Counted from the first letter of the stretch, positions 17,961-26,474 are shown. The stretch is DNA of 64,000 nt from Mycobacterium sp. (GCA_011620645.1 WOYS01000110.1:10243-74242), one strand, 5' to 3'. A program made the numbers and translations. The notes: a model not told the origin generated them from the letters alone.

Positions 17961-20120
17961 CTACCGCGCCTGTTGCAGAACCGTCACCGATCGCGCGGCG
18001 GTCTTTCGCGATGCACCCGCGGCGATGGGATCGTCGCTGGTGAGGGCCTGTGCCGCGGTATCGATGACGGGCAGCCATGCCATCCCGAACTCTTCGGGCG
18101 GCAGCGTGAACTCGATGGGTTCGTGGTGGGCGTTGAAGCACACCACGAACGAGTCGTCGGTGACCCGCTGCCCGCGTGGATTCAGATCGGGGATGCCGTT
18201 GCCGTTGAGGTAGACGGCGACCGATTTGCCGAGTCCGGTGTCCCAGTCCTCGTCGCTCATCTCCGAACCGTCGGGCCGGAACCAGGAGATGTCCGGTACA
18301 CCCGCGGATCCGCGCTGGCGTACCGGCCGGCCGTTGAAGAACCGGCGCCTGCGGAACACCGGATGCTCGGCGCGCAGCGCCGACACCCGCGACGCGAAGT
18401 CCAACAGGTCCTGGTCGGCGTTCTCCCAGTCGACCCAGGTGATCTCGTTGTCCTGGCAGTAGCCGTTGTTGTTACCGCCCTGGGTGCGCCCGAGTTCGTC
18501 GCCGTGACAGATCATCGGAACGCCTTGGGACAACAGCAAAGTGGCCAGGAAGTTGCGCTCCAGCTGTTCGCGCAGGGCGTTGATGTCCGGGTCGTCGGTC
18601 GGGCCTTCGACCCCGCAGTTCCACGACCGGTTGTGGCTCTCGCCGTCGGTGTTGTCCTCGCCGTTGGCATCGTTGTGTTTCTCGTTGTAGGACACCAGGT
18701 CCCGCAGGGTGAAGCCGTCATGGGCGATGACGAAGTTGATGGATGCCACTGGGCGGCGGGCGCTCTGCTCGTAGAGGTCGGCCGAACCGGTGAGCCGAGA
18801 GGCGAATTCGCCGAGGCTGGCGGCTTCACCGCGCCAGAAATCGCGCACCGTGTCGCGGTATTTGCCGTTCCACTCGGTCCATTGCGGCGGGAAGTTGCCC
18901 ACCTGGTAGCCACCCGGGCCGATGTCCCACGGCTCGGCGATCAGCTTGACCTGGCTGACCGTCGGATCCTGTTGCACCAGTTCGAAGAATGTCGAAAGCT
19001 TGTCCACGTCGTAGAACTCGCGCGCCAGCGTGGATGCCAGGTCGAAGCGGAAACCGTCGACGTGCATCTCGGTCACCCAGTACCGCAACGAATCCATGAT
19101 CAGCTGCAGCGAATGCGGGTGCCCGACGTTGAGGCTGTTGCCGGTTCCGGTGTAGTCCATGTAGTAGCGCTTGTCGTCGTCGACGAGGCGGTAGTAGGCG
19201 GCATTGTCGATACCGCGCATCGAGACCGTCGGGCCCAGGTGGTTGCCCTCGGCGGTGTGGTTGTACACCACATCCAGGATCACCTCGATGCCGGCTTCGT
19301 GCAGGGTGCGCACCATCGCCTTGAACTCCTGCACCTGCCCGCCGGGGGTGCCACTGCTGGAGTATTTCGAGTCGGGGGCGAAGTAGCCGATGGTGTTGTA
19401 ACCCCAGTAGTTGGACAGGCCCTTGTCGATGAGGGTCGAGTCGTTGGCGAAATGGTGCACCGGCATCAGTTCGATGGCGGTGATGCCGAGTGCCTTGAGG
19501 TGGCCGATGATCGCCGGGTGCCCGATCGCGGCGTAGGTGCCCCGCACCGCATCGGGGATGTCCGGATGGGTTTCGGTCAGGCCCTTGACGTGGGCCTCGT
19601 AGATGAAGCTGTCGGCGTACTCGTGCCGCGGCGGCCGGTCGATGCCCCAATCGAAGAACGGGTTGATCACCACCGACTTCGGCATGCTCGCCGCAGAGTC
19701 GTCATCGTTGCGGCTGTCGGGTTCGCCGAAGTTGTAGCCGAACAGCGACTGGTCCCATTGAAAAATGCCAACGATGGCCTTGGCGTAGGGGTCCAGCAGC
19801 AGCTTGTTGGGATTGCATCGGTCGCCGGCGTCGGGTTCATACGGTCCGTGTACCCGGTATCCGTACCGCTGGCCCGGTTCGATGCCGGGCAGGAATCCGT
19901 GCCAGACGAATGCATCCACCTCGGGCAGGGCGAATCGCGTCTCGGTGCCGTCCTCTTCGAAGAGGCACAGCTCGACCTGCTTGGCGACCTCACTGAAGAG
20001 CGCAAAGTTGGTCCCGGAACCGTCGTAGGTCGCGCCGAGGGGATAGGCCTTACCGGGCCACACTTCCTGATCGGGAATGGCGGTTACCCGGCTGGTCAAC
20101 GGTTTGGGGGATACCCGCAT
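17961..20120 (-). CDS. glgX: Glycogen debranching enzyme GlgX
   Basis: A 719-residue GH13 enzyme cleaving alpha-1,6 branches of glycogen. An N-terminal CBM48-like region (YPLGATYDGSGTNFALFSEVAKQVELCLF) precedes the catalytic barrel. The catalytic motifs are DGFRFDLAS (nucleophile Asp), IAEPWDIG (acid/base Glu) and NFVIAHDGFTLRDL (third acidic residue region). The ATG at 20120 is preferred to the GTG at 20132 because GAGG lies 6 nt before it. Length fits GlgX/TreX of mycobacteria (about 720). It stands alone; the usual TreY/TreZ partners are not in the window. Confidence 0.92.
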   Translation of the reverse strand: MRVSPKPLTSRVTAIPDQEVWPGKAYPLGATYDGSGTNFALFSEVAKQVELCLFEEDGTETRFALPEVDAFVWHGFLPGIEPGQRYGYRVHGPYEPDAGDRCNPNKLLLDPYAKAIVGIFQWDQSLFGYNFGEPDSRNDDDSAASMPKSVVINPFFDWGIDRPPRHEYADSFIYEAHVKGLTETHPDIPDAVRGTYAAIGHPAIIGHLKALGITAIELMPVHHFANDSTLIDKGLSNYWGYNTIGYFAPDSKYSSSGTPGGQVQEFKAMVRTLHEAGIEVILDVVYNHTAEGNHLGPTVSMRGIDNAAYYRLVDDDKRYYMDYTGTGNSLNVGHPHSLQLIMDSLRYWVTEMHVDGFRFDLASTLAREFYDVDKLSTFFELVQQDPTVSQVKLIAEPWDIGPGGYQVGNFPPQWTEWNGKYRDTVRDFWRGEAASLGEFASRLTGSADLYEQSARRPVASINFVIAHDGFTLRDLVSYNEKHNDANGEDNTDGESHNRSWNCGVEGPTDDPDINALREQLERNFLATLLLSQGVPMICHGDELGRTQGGNNNGYCQDNEITWVDWENADQDLLDFASRVSALRAEHPVFRRRRFFNGRPVRQRGSAGVPDISWFRPDGSEMSDEDWDTGLGKSVAVYLNGNGIPDLNPRGQRVTDDSFVVCFNAHHEPIEFTLPPEEFGMAWLPVIDTAAQALTSDDPIAAGASRKTAARSVTVLQQAR

Positions 20121-20260
20121 GGATGTCCTCACTTGCTCAACGGCGTGTGCAAACTGATCGCGCAGCTCATCATCGAGCAGCGGGTGTACGGAGTACCCCG
20201 CCGGGACAGATCGTATTCTGCGAGTTCGGTCACGTCCCCCCGAAGGTGGCGGCGCGCAGG

Positions 20261-21093
20261 TCAGTGCGTTTCGGGCAGCACTGCGCTTGTCGTGTGCGTC
20301 GGAGAGGCAGCGACTGCCTCCAACCGGACCGCCACCGCGTTGAGCACCGACATACCGGCGAGCACCTCAAGATCCTCGGGCCGGTTGGAGGTCAGCTCGT
20401 TGACGTTCACGCCGGTGCCAGGCACACCTTTCCGTCCCGGAGGGCCACCACATCGCGCAGCCCGCCGTGCGGTGCGTGCTCGGTCCAGCACGGATACCGT
20501 GCGGATTGTCCTTCAGCAGTTGGGGATTCAGCCCGCTGCGGCGAAAACCGAACTCGGCCACCATAGGGCCCGATGGCCAGCAGGGACGCGTTCATGCGGG
20601 CGGCCAACTCCTCGAACACCCCCCATTCGGGCCGGGCCTGCCCGTAGGGTTCCAGCACCGGTTCTGCGGCCTGCAGGAACACCGTCGGGCAGTAGGCCGC
20701 ATAGGCCATCGGCATATCGTCGCGTTCCTGGAAGGTGGTGCCCGCCAGGATGTAGTCGGCGTGCCGGTTGGTCTCGTTGGCGTAGAGGTCCAGCGACACC
20801 ATCAGATCCAGCTTCTGCGGCGCGGAATCCAGTTCGGCGATGTCGGGAACCGACAGCACCGGGTTCCCGACGACCGCGTGAACTCGCCCCCTTCGCCGGC
20901 GGCGGTGATCACGTCGGCGATCAACGCTGCTGGGAAGGAGCCGAAAACATCTGGGAAATCACCGATCCGGGATCGCTTGCTGTTGTAGCCGAAAGCACCC
21001 GCTCGTTCGCCGAACTCCTGATGTGACACCGAGGCCCCGCCGGGACGATCCAGATTGCCGGTCACCATGTTGAGCCCGTCGATCAGGAAGCTA
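20261..21093 (-). pseudogene. Decayed molybdopterin oxidoreductase (BisC/Rv0197-like)
   Basis: Three frames together recover the C-terminal part of a molybdopterin-dependent oxidoreductase. Frame one, from 21093, gives LIDGLNMVTGNLDRPGGASV. A frameshift near 20876 leads to VVGNPVLSVPD and LYANETNRHADYILAG, the MPT-oxidoreductase signatures. Further shifts follow near 20560 (FRRSGLNPQLLKDNPHGI) and 20415 (NELTSNRPEDLEVLAGMSVL). The N-terminal cluster and first MPT regions are absent, and much of the C-terminal molydopterin-binding domain is deleted. The first recognisable codons abut the stop of the next gene upstream (21091), suggesting a deletion end point there. No functional product is expected. 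Confidence 0.8.
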
Positions 21094-21537
21094 CTTGCAG
21101 CTTCCTTTTCCGACTGAAGTGGTCTTGGTCCCGTAGGGGCCGAGCTTCACCGAAATGCCTGGAGCGCAGACCTTGAAGTCTAGGTTCGCCGTGAACCACA
21201 TGTAACGCTCGCGGGCACCCGGGGGAACCAAGATGAGCGGGCTGAATTTCACGATAGGAATACCGAGAGGGAACGTGGGACTCGGGCGAGGCTCCACCGA
21301 CCCATTGAGATACCAGTTATCCGGAAAGAACGTGAAGAGGGGACCCGGGTCGTCCGGTGTGGGGTTTGTGGGGCTGCGACCGAAGATGCGATCGAAGCTA
21401 AGTGTGCCCGCGCGCGAGCCCAAGTTGGTCGACAGCTCGGGCGCCGCCTGCGCAACGGGGATAGGGGTGAGCGTTGCTGCGGCTGCCATGGCGCATGTCA
21501 CGACACCGATGCTCAACTTCTGAGTGATTACTGACAT
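21091..21537 (-). CDS. Small secreted mycobacterial protein of unknown function
   Basis: A 148-residue protein starting MSVITQKLSIGVVTC at 21537, with GAGGGGG four bases upstream. A Sec signal peptide ends near AQAA (about residue 30). The mature part is Gly/Pro-rich and moderately hydrophobic, with two Cys (KVCAPG and GSCK) that could form a disulfide. It has no transmembrane segment after the signal. I do not recognise a named family. Its stop touches the first codons of the decayed oxidoreductase. Confidence 0.7.
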   Translation of the reverse strand: MSVITQKLSIGVVTCAMAAAATLTPIPVAQAAPELSTNLGSRAGTLSFDRIFGRSPTNPTPDDPGPLFTFFPDNWYLNGSVEPRPSPTFPLGIPIVKFSPLILVPPGARERYMWFTANLDFKVCAPGISVKLGPYGTKTTSVGKGSCK

Positions 21538-21708
21538 GTGTCCCCCTCGAATGGGCCTCAAGTTGGGGAAAGCATCGCAGACTGTGTGGAGCCTGTCAAA
21601 AGATCTTCCCAGCTAGTGCCGCATGTCGCCCATATTTCGCGTTACCCCCTTCGTATTACCCCTCCGCGTTCATGTGGTCGTAACCGATTACCGACGTTGC
21701 TCACCGCA

Positions 21709-21738
21709 GTGTCTCCCAGAAGCGTGTCTCCCAGAAGC
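21709..21738. repeat. 15-bp tandem duplication
   Basis: GTGTCTCCCAGAAGC occurs twice without a gap, about 80 bp before the first TenA-family gene. It is probably a replication-slippage duplication; it contains no clear promoter element. Confidence 0.8.
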
Positions 21739-21815
21739 ATGTGAGTGCAGCCGATGGCCGGCATCGACGGACACGAGCCCCGAGCATATCCGAGAGCCGA
21801 GGCTATTCTGCTGGC

Positions 21816-22382
21816 GTGCCTGATGACCTCTGGACGGCTGCGACCCGCCACCCGTTCCTGGATGCGGTGCGTGACGGCACCGTCACCAATGTTGCTTTCG
21901 ACCGGTGGCTGCGCCAGGACGCGCTGTTCGTCGCCGACCTGCTGATCTTCCAGTCCCGGCTGCTGGGCCGCGCTCCGCGCGCAGCGCAAGGCGTGCTCGT
22001 CGGTGGGTGCGTCGCACTGGTGGCCGAGCTGGACTGGTTCTCCGAGCAGGCGGCCCTGCGCGGCATCGACCTAGACGTACCGCCGCTGCCCACCACGGTG
22101 GCCTACCGCGACCTGCTGCGGCGTCTCGATGATGAGCCCTACCCGGCGGCCGTCACCGCCCTGTGGGTCCTCGAGCGGGTGTATCTGCTCGGCTGGACCT
22201 CGGCCGCTCCCGCGGCGGCACCGCTGGACCAGTTCGTCGAGCACTGGACCACCCCGGACTTCGCCTCCTATGTCGAGGGGCTGGGTCGACTCGCCAGGGC
22301 GGACGAGCACCAGAGCCTGATCGATGAGGTGCTCCGGCTCGAGGTGGAGTTCTGGAACATGGCCTGGGAGAACGCCGCATGA
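21816..22382 (+). CDS. TenA-family protein, first of an overlapping pair
   Basis: A 188-residue all-helical protein of the TenA/haem-oxygenase-like superfamily. The GTG at 21816 is used because VPDDLWTAATRHPFLDAV is the usual TenA N-terminus; the upstream GTG at 21741 adds an unrelated Arg-rich stretch. It keeps RWLRQDALFVADLL (the conserved Asp) and ends with RLEVEFWNMAWE, but has LWVLERVYLLGW where Cys-type TenA proteins have a catalytic Cys. It may be a TenA_E-type or a non-catalytic partner. It overlaps the next gene by 4 bp (ATGA). TenA proteins salvage thiamine pyrimidines. Confidence 0.75.
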   Translation: MPDDLWTAATRHPFLDAVRDGTVTNVAFDRWLRQDALFVADLLIFQSRLLGRAPRAAQGVLVGGCVALVAELDWFSEQAALRGIDLDVPPLPTTVAYRDLLRRLDDEPYPAAVTALWVLERVYLLGWTSAAPAAAPLDQFVEHWTTPDFASYVEGLGRLARADEHQSLIDEVLRLEVEFWNMAWENAA

Positions 22383-22999
22383 GCCTGTCATCTGAACTGT
22401 GGTCGGAGAACGCCGATATCGCAGCCGAGGTGCTGGCCAACCCCTTCGTCCGCGGTATCGGGGACGGCTCGCTGGAGCGCGATCTGTTTGCCGGCTACAT
22501 CGCCCAGGATGCCTTCTTCCTCGAATCCTTCGCGCGGGCATACGCTTTGGCGCTTGCCCGCAGCACCGACACCGAGACGCTACTGAGCTTCGCCGATCTG
22601 CTGGCCGGCGTGCGCGACGAACTGGGGTTGCATTCGGCGTATGCCGCTGAGTGGGGTATCGATATGTCCGGGGTGAAACCTACCGCCGCGACACTGGCCT
22701 ACACCGAGTTCCTGCTCGCCACGGCAGCCATCGGCGGCCTGGGCGTGGTGTGTGCGGCGATGACGCCGTGCATGCGCCTCTACGCCCACATCGGGTCCAC
22801 GTTGGACGCGGGCACAGCGGGTCCGTACGCGCAGTGGGTGCAGACCTACGCCGACCCCGGTTTCGATGAGATCGCCGCACTACTGGAGCGTCTGCTCGAC
22901 CAGCACGGTGAGGGCACGCCGACAATTCGGCACGCATACCGGCGGGCCATGCGCCTGGAACTGGCGTTCTTCGATGCGGCACTGAGACCGGTCGGCTGA
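22379..22999 (+). CDS. tenA: TenA-family aminopyrimidine aminohydrolase-like protein
   Basis: A 206-residue TenA protein with canonical features: GYIAQDAFFLESFARAYALA (substrate-binding Asp), CAAMTPCMRLYAHIG (the Cys and Tyr of the active site) and MRLELAFFDAA (C-terminal Glu). Cys-type TenA enzymes hydrolyse aminopyrimidines from degraded thiamine. It shares the fold and length of the preceding gene but clearly differs in sequence. Translational coupling suggests the two products act together, possibly as a heteromer. No TPP riboswitch was seen upstream. Confidence 0.82.
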   Translation: MSLSSELWSENADIAAEVLANPFVRGIGDGSLERDLFAGYIAQDAFFLESFARAYALALARSTDTETLLSFADLLAGVRDELGLHSAYAAEWGIDMSGVKPTAATLAYTEFLLATAAIGGLGVVCAAMTPCMRLYAHIGSTLDAGTAGPYAQWVQTYADPGFDEIAALLERLLDQHGEGTPTIRHAYRRAMRLELAFFDAALRPVG

Positions 23000-23018
23000 T
23001 CTATCTCGGCGCCCGCAG

Positions 23019-23441
23019 TTACTCCAGCACGAAGACCGGGATCAGCCGGTCGGTCTTGGTTTGGTAATCCGCGTACGGCGGGTAGGCCGCCACGGCCAGC
23101 TCCCACCAATGCTGACGCTCGGCGCCCTCGATCTCGCGAGCGGTCAGCTCGACAACCTTGTCGCCGTCCTGGGCGGTGATCTGCGGATGCGCCTTGACGT
23201 TGTGATACCACGACGGGTGCTTCGGGGCGCCGCCCTTGGAGGCGACCATGGCGTATTTGCCGTTCTCCTCGACGCGCATCAGCGGGACGTAACGCTTCTT
23301 GCCGGACTTGGCGCCGGTGGTGGTGAACAGCACGATCGGCCGGTCCAGGACCTCGACCCCGTCGGTGGTGCCCTGCTCGATGATGCGTTCGGTCTGCTCG
23401 CGAACCCAGTCGGTGGGGCTCAGCTCGGCGTTGTCAGTCAT
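23019..23441 (-). CDS. Deazaflavin (F420)-dependent nitroreductase-family protein
   Basis: A 140-residue split-barrel protein of the Ddn/FDOR-A family. Motifs are IVLFTTTGAKSGKKRYVPLMRV, GKYAMVASKGGAPKHPSWYHNVKAHP and WWELAVAAYPPYADYQTKTDRLIPVFVLE, the three blocks that bind F420 and form the active site in M. tuberculosis Ddn. The likely reaction is F420H2-dependent reduction of quinones or similar compounds; the substrate is unknown. The start at 23441 (MTDNAELSP) is chosen because upstream codons overlap the divergent rhodanese promoter. It is convergent with tenA. Confidence 0.87.
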   Translation of the reverse strand: MTDNAELSPTDWVREQTERIIEQGTTDGVEVLDRPIVLFTTTGAKSGKKRYVPLMRVEENGKYAMVASKGGAPKHPSWYHNVKAHPQITAQDGDKVVELTAREIEGAERQHWWELAVAAYPPYADYQTKTDRLIPVFVLE

Positions 23442-23508
23442 AGGGCCAATAACAGTACGGCGCGTGCCCGCTATTCCGCATCTTCGCCGGATCTGAGACC
23501 CTCGCCGG

Positions 23509-24360
23509 GTGACTGCACGCGGCGATGTCTTCGTATCCGTGGCCGAACTCTCCCAGCGCCTCGAGGCCGGCGACCCGACGACCATCCTCGATATCCGCTG
23601 GCAACTCGGCGCCCCGGACGGACGTGACGACCACGCCGCGAGGCATCTGCCCGGCGCGGTGTACGTCTCGCTGGAGGACGAGCTCAGCGATCACGGCGTG
23701 ACGGGTCGGGGCAGGCATCCGCTTCCGTCGGGCCACAGCCTGGAAATGGCGGCACGGCGGTGGGGTGTGCGCGCCGGAGTGCCGGTCGTGGTCTATGACG
23801 ACTGGAACCGCGCCGGGTCGGCCCGCGCCTGGTGGGTGCTACGGGCGGCGGGCATCGCCGACGTGCACATCCTCGACGGCGGACTGGCCGCGTGGCGGGC
23901 CGTCGGCGGGGCACTGGAGACCGGGGGTGTGACGCCCCCACCGGGTGACGTCATCGTCGACCATGATGACCTCTATGCAGGGGCGATGCCCACCCTGACC
24001 GCCGATGAGGCCGCCGAGCATGCGAATCTGCTCGACGCGCGGGCGCCGGAGCGGTTCCGTGGCGACGTCGAGCCCGTCGACCCGGTCGCCGGCCACATTC
24101 CTGGAGCGAAGAATCTGCCCAGTACCGCGGTGTTGGCCGCCGACGGCACACTGCTGTCCGAGGACGCGCTGGCCGCGCTGGCCTGGTCGTTCGGCGGAAC
24201 GGAGCAGGTCGGGGTGTACTGCGGCTCGGGTGTCACCGCCGCTGTGGCGGTCGCGGCCCTGGCGGCTGCGGGCGTCGACGCGGCGCTGTTCCCGGGGTCG
24301 TGGTCGCAGTGGGTATCTGAGTCAGGCAGGCCCGTCGCTAGTGGTGAGCATTCATCTTGA
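23509..24360 (+). CDS. Thiosulfate/3-mercaptopyruvate sulfurtransferase (two rhodanese domains)
   Basis: A 283-residue protein with two rhodanese domains. The N-terminal non-catalytic domain has ILDIRWQLG and ARHLPGAVYV. The C-terminal domain has AGHIPGAKNLPS and the catalytic loop CGSGVTA. The loop with GSGVTA is closer to 3-mercaptopyruvate sulfurtransferase than to thiosulfate-specific enzymes. The start is GTG. The 3' end overlaps the convergent desaturase by 23 bp. Confidence 0.87.
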   Translation: MTARGDVFVSVAELSQRLEAGDPTTILDIRWQLGAPDGRDDHAARHLPGAVYVSLEDELSDHGVTGRGRHPLPSGHSLEMAARRWGVRAGVPVVVYDDWNRAGSARAWWVLRAAGIADVHILDGGLAAWRAVGGALETGGVTPPPGDVIVDHDDLYAGAMPTLTADEAAEHANLLDARAPERFRGDVEPVDPVAGHIPGAKNLPSTAVLAADGTLLSEDALAALAWSFGGTEQVGVYCGSGVTAAVAVAALAAAGVDAALFPGSWSQWVSESGRPVASGEHSS

Positions 24361-25261
24361 CCGCCGCCGCCTTCTCCTCGTAGAAACGGGCTTGTCGGTC
24401 GACGGCGCCGAGGAAGTGGGCCAGTTCCGTGCGGGCCTGCTCGCCGTCGGGGCCGAAGTCGTCGCGATCGAAGATCCGCCAGAATCGCAGCACCGGTTGC
24501 AGCACCTCGTCGTGGTGGATGCGCAGATCGTAGATGCCGGCCTTCGCGATGAGGATGGAGTTCTCGCGGAAGTCCGTCATGCCGGCGCCGGGCATCGCGA
24601 ACCCGATCACCTCGTCGCGGATGGCCGCGATGGCGGCGTCGGGGGCGAGATCGAGCGCGGCGGCCATCAGGTTGCGGTAGAAGACCATGTGCAGGTTCTC
24701 GTCGGTGGCGATCCGTGCGAGCAACTGATCGGCGATGGCGCATCCCGAGGCGCGTCCGGTATTGCGATGTGAGACGCGGGTGGCCAGTTCCTGAAATGAC
24801 ACGTAGGCCAGCACCGCGAGTGGCGTCTTGTCCCCGGTGTCGTAGCCGGCGATGGTGTGCTCCATGCGGAGCGCCTCGAGCTTCGACGGGTCGACGCCGC
24901 GGGTCACCACCAGATAGTCGCGCAAGGCGATGCTGTGGCGTCCTTCCTCGGCGGTCCACTGACCGACCCAGGTGCCCCATGCGCCGTCACGGCCGAACCG
25001 GGTGGCGATCTCACGGTGATAGGACGGCAGGTTGTCCTCGGTCAGCAGGTTGACGGTGAGTGCCGCCTTGGCGACGGGATCGAGCGGGGAGTCCTCGGGC
25101 GTCCAGTCCTCGCCGCCGAGGAAGGCGAAATCGCGACCACGGCTCCAGGGGACGTAATCGTGCGGATCCCACGGCTTTGCCATACCGAGGTGACGCTCGA
25201 GATTCTGCTCGACAACCGGTTCGAGTTCGTGCAGAAGTCCGGCTTGGGTGTTCATCACCAT
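24338..25261 (-). CDS. Acyl-ACP desaturase (DesA family)
   Basis: A 307-residue soluble di-iron desaturase. The iron ligands are visible: TEDNLPSYHRE, WTAEEGRHSIALRDYL (EEGRH) and IATDENLHMVFYRN (DENLH), the paired ExxH motifs of stearoyl-ACP desaturases. HELEPVVEQNLERHL and KPWDPHDYVPW at the N-terminus match mycobacterial DesA1, which introduces double bonds into meromycolate chains. Start candidates are ATG 25261 and ATG 25255, with GGAG upstream; the 20-residue extension to 25321 is rejected because it would translate the operator palindrome at 25288-25316. It is likely under TetR control. Confidence 0.88.
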   Translation of the reverse strand: MVMNTQAGLLHELEPVVEQNLERHLGMAKPWDPHDYVPWSRGRDFAFLGGEDWTPEDSPLDPVAKAALTVNLLTEDNLPSYHREIATRFGRDGAWGTWVGQWTAEEGRHSIALRDYLVVTRGVDPSKLEALRMEHTIAGYDTGDKTPLAVLAYVSFQELATRVSHRNTGRASGCAIADQLLARIATDENLHMVFYRNLMAAALDLAPDAAIAAIRDEVIGFAMPGAGMTDFRENSILIAKAGIYDLRIHHDEVLQPVLRFWRIFDRDDFGPDGEQARTELAHFLGAVDRQARFYEEKAAAVKMNAHH

Positions 25262-25287
25262 GCGACTCCGTTCCAGTGGGGAGTGAC

Positions 25288-25316
25288 CTACGGTTCCGTA
25301 AGTTACGGTACCGTAG
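25288..25316. promoter_or_regulatory. 29-bp near-perfect palindrome, desaturase operator
   Basis: The arms CTACGGT-n-CCGTAA and TTACGG-n-ACCGTAG meet at a central G (25302). Every paired base is complementary except one T/T at the arm interruption. The site ends 27 bp before the desaturase start. This is the form of a TetR-family operator; MadR is a known TetR repressor of desA1/desA2 in mycobacteria, but I cannot confirm this is its site. Confidence 0.75.
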
Positions 25317-25345
25317 ACCACTCGGTGGAGTCGAGAGTGGCTTGT

Positions 25346-26356
25346 TCAGACCCTGGCCCGCAACACGTCCGAGAGCGGACGACGCGGAGTGGGCGGTGGC
25401 ACCTCGTCCAGCTCCGGGATGACTCCGAGGCGTACCACCACCTGCGGGAACGGCCGGTCGACCAGCGCGCTGACGATATCTCGGCTGGCGGGCACCTCGG
25501 TCAGATGGCTCAGGGTGCACGACGCGAGTCCGGCCACGGTGGCATCCAGGAGCAGGGCGGACAGCGCCTCACCACAGCGCAGCACATCGGCGCGGGTGTC
25601 GTCGAGCGCCGAGATCACCACCAATTGCGCAGTGTCCTCAACGACGTTCTGGCGGCGCTCCCGGTTGCGGGTGACGGGGAATGTCCGTCCCACGTCGACG
25701 CGGTCGGCTTCGGCGGCCGAGACCAGCGAGCTGTGCGGAATGCCATCGGTCACCTCGAATGGTGATGTCCACCAGGCAATTTCGTGGTGGTATGCCGAAT
25801 CGTACAGCCGCAACGCGTCGGTGAGCTGGGAGGCTTCCGCGACGGTGGGTCGGTCGGCTGCGTCGATGACGTTTATCGCGGCGAGCTCGGGATCGGCGGA
25901 TTCGCGCAACAGCAGTGCAAACGACTCCCAATCGGCCGGTGCCGTCATAGGCAGCCGGTCGGTGCGCCGCCGCAGGATCGCATCGGCGCGGGCGCGGTGC
26001 CCGGCGGTGACCGCCGGCATCTCACTGAAGGTGATGGTGGCCAGGTGGTGGTGATCGTTCGGATCGGGGTAGCGGTCCACCTGGGTGTTCAGCCCCGCCG
26101 CCGCCGCGGCCACCCGGAAGTGGTCCAACGCAGCGCCACAGCTGAGCACGGCCTGCCGGCCGCTGGTATCGGTGGCCACCAACCGGTCGGTGTCGACGAA
26201 CAGCTGCACGCCCTCGGCGGAGATGACCCATCGCCACGGCTGGCTGTTGTGATACGACGGGGCGCGGCACGCGAGGCGGACGGCATCCTCGATGATCTTC
26301 ACAGGGCCAAGGGTCTGCGATGTTGGTGCCATGAACGAAGTCTGCGGCGGCATCAT
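25346..26356 (-). CDS. Acg-family nitroreductase-like protein
   Basis: A 336-residue protein of the Acg family (Rv2032/Rv3131 type), an atypical FMN-binding nitroreductase fold made as one chain with two half-domains. Visible features are AVRLACRAPSYHNSQPWRWVI near the N-terminus, LSCGAALDHFRVAAAAAGL, RRTDRLPMTAPADW and the C-terminal FPQVVVRLGVIPE. Several family members belong to the DosR dormancy regulon. It may sequester flavin rather than act as a classical nitroreductase. ATG at 26356 is listed; ATG at 26332 is equally possible. Confidence 0.85.
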   Translation of the reverse strand: MMPPQTSFMAPTSQTLGPVKIIEDAVRLACRAPSYHNSQPWRWVISAEGVQLFVDTDRLVATDTSGRQAVLSCGAALDHFRVAAAAAGLNTQVDRYPDPNDHHHLATITFSEMPAVTAGHRARADAILRRRTDRLPMTAPADWESFALLLRESADPELAAINVIDAADRPTVAEASQLTDALRLYDSAYHHEIAWWTSPFEVTDGIPHSSLVSAAEADRVDVGRTFPVTRNRERRQNVVEDTAQLVVISALDDTRADVLRCGEALSALLLDATVAGLASCTLSHLTEVPASRDIVSALVDRPFPQVVVRLGVIPELDEVPPPTPRRPLSDVLRARV

Positions 26357-26364
26357 GACCCACG

Positions 26365-26384
26365 GTAGGGCCGGAAGTCCTTAA
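26365..26384 (-). promoter_or_regulatory. DosR-box-like sequence
   Basis: On the minus strand TTAAGGACTTCCGGCCCTAC matches the 20-bp DosR consensus TTSGGGACTWWAGTCCCSAA at about 13 positions, including the core GGACT. It lies 9-52 bp before the two possible starts of the Acg-like gene. Moderate match only. Confidence 0.35.
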
Positions 26385-26458
26385 CCCTTCAGGTACGCGC
26401 CGATCGCATTGGACCGGCCGCGTCGGGCTCCCCCCGAAGGGTAACTTCACGCACGTTT

Positions 26459-26474
26459 ATTTACGTGTGTAAAT
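26459..26474. promoter_or_regulatory. Inverted repeat at the TetR gene promoter
   Basis: ATTTAC-GTGT-GTAAAT is a perfect 6-bp inverted repeat ending 9 bp before the preferred GTG start of the TetR gene at 26483. It lies in the divergent spacer with the Acg-like gene and is a likely autoregulatory operator. Confidence 0.55.

Noticed and set aside
17862..21026. 1054-codon open frame on the plus strand
   Set aside because: It runs antisense to GlgX and the decayed oxidoreductase, has no family motif, and reflects the high-GC codon bias of glgX.
21600..21815. TPP riboswitch upstream of the TenA pair
   Set aside because: No CUGAGA or other THI-box core was found in the leader.
23509..23585. N-terminal extension of the Ddn-like gene to 23585
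   Set aside because: The extra 48 residues overlap the start of the divergent rhodanese gene and are Arg/Ser-rich; family proteins start near MTDNAELSP.
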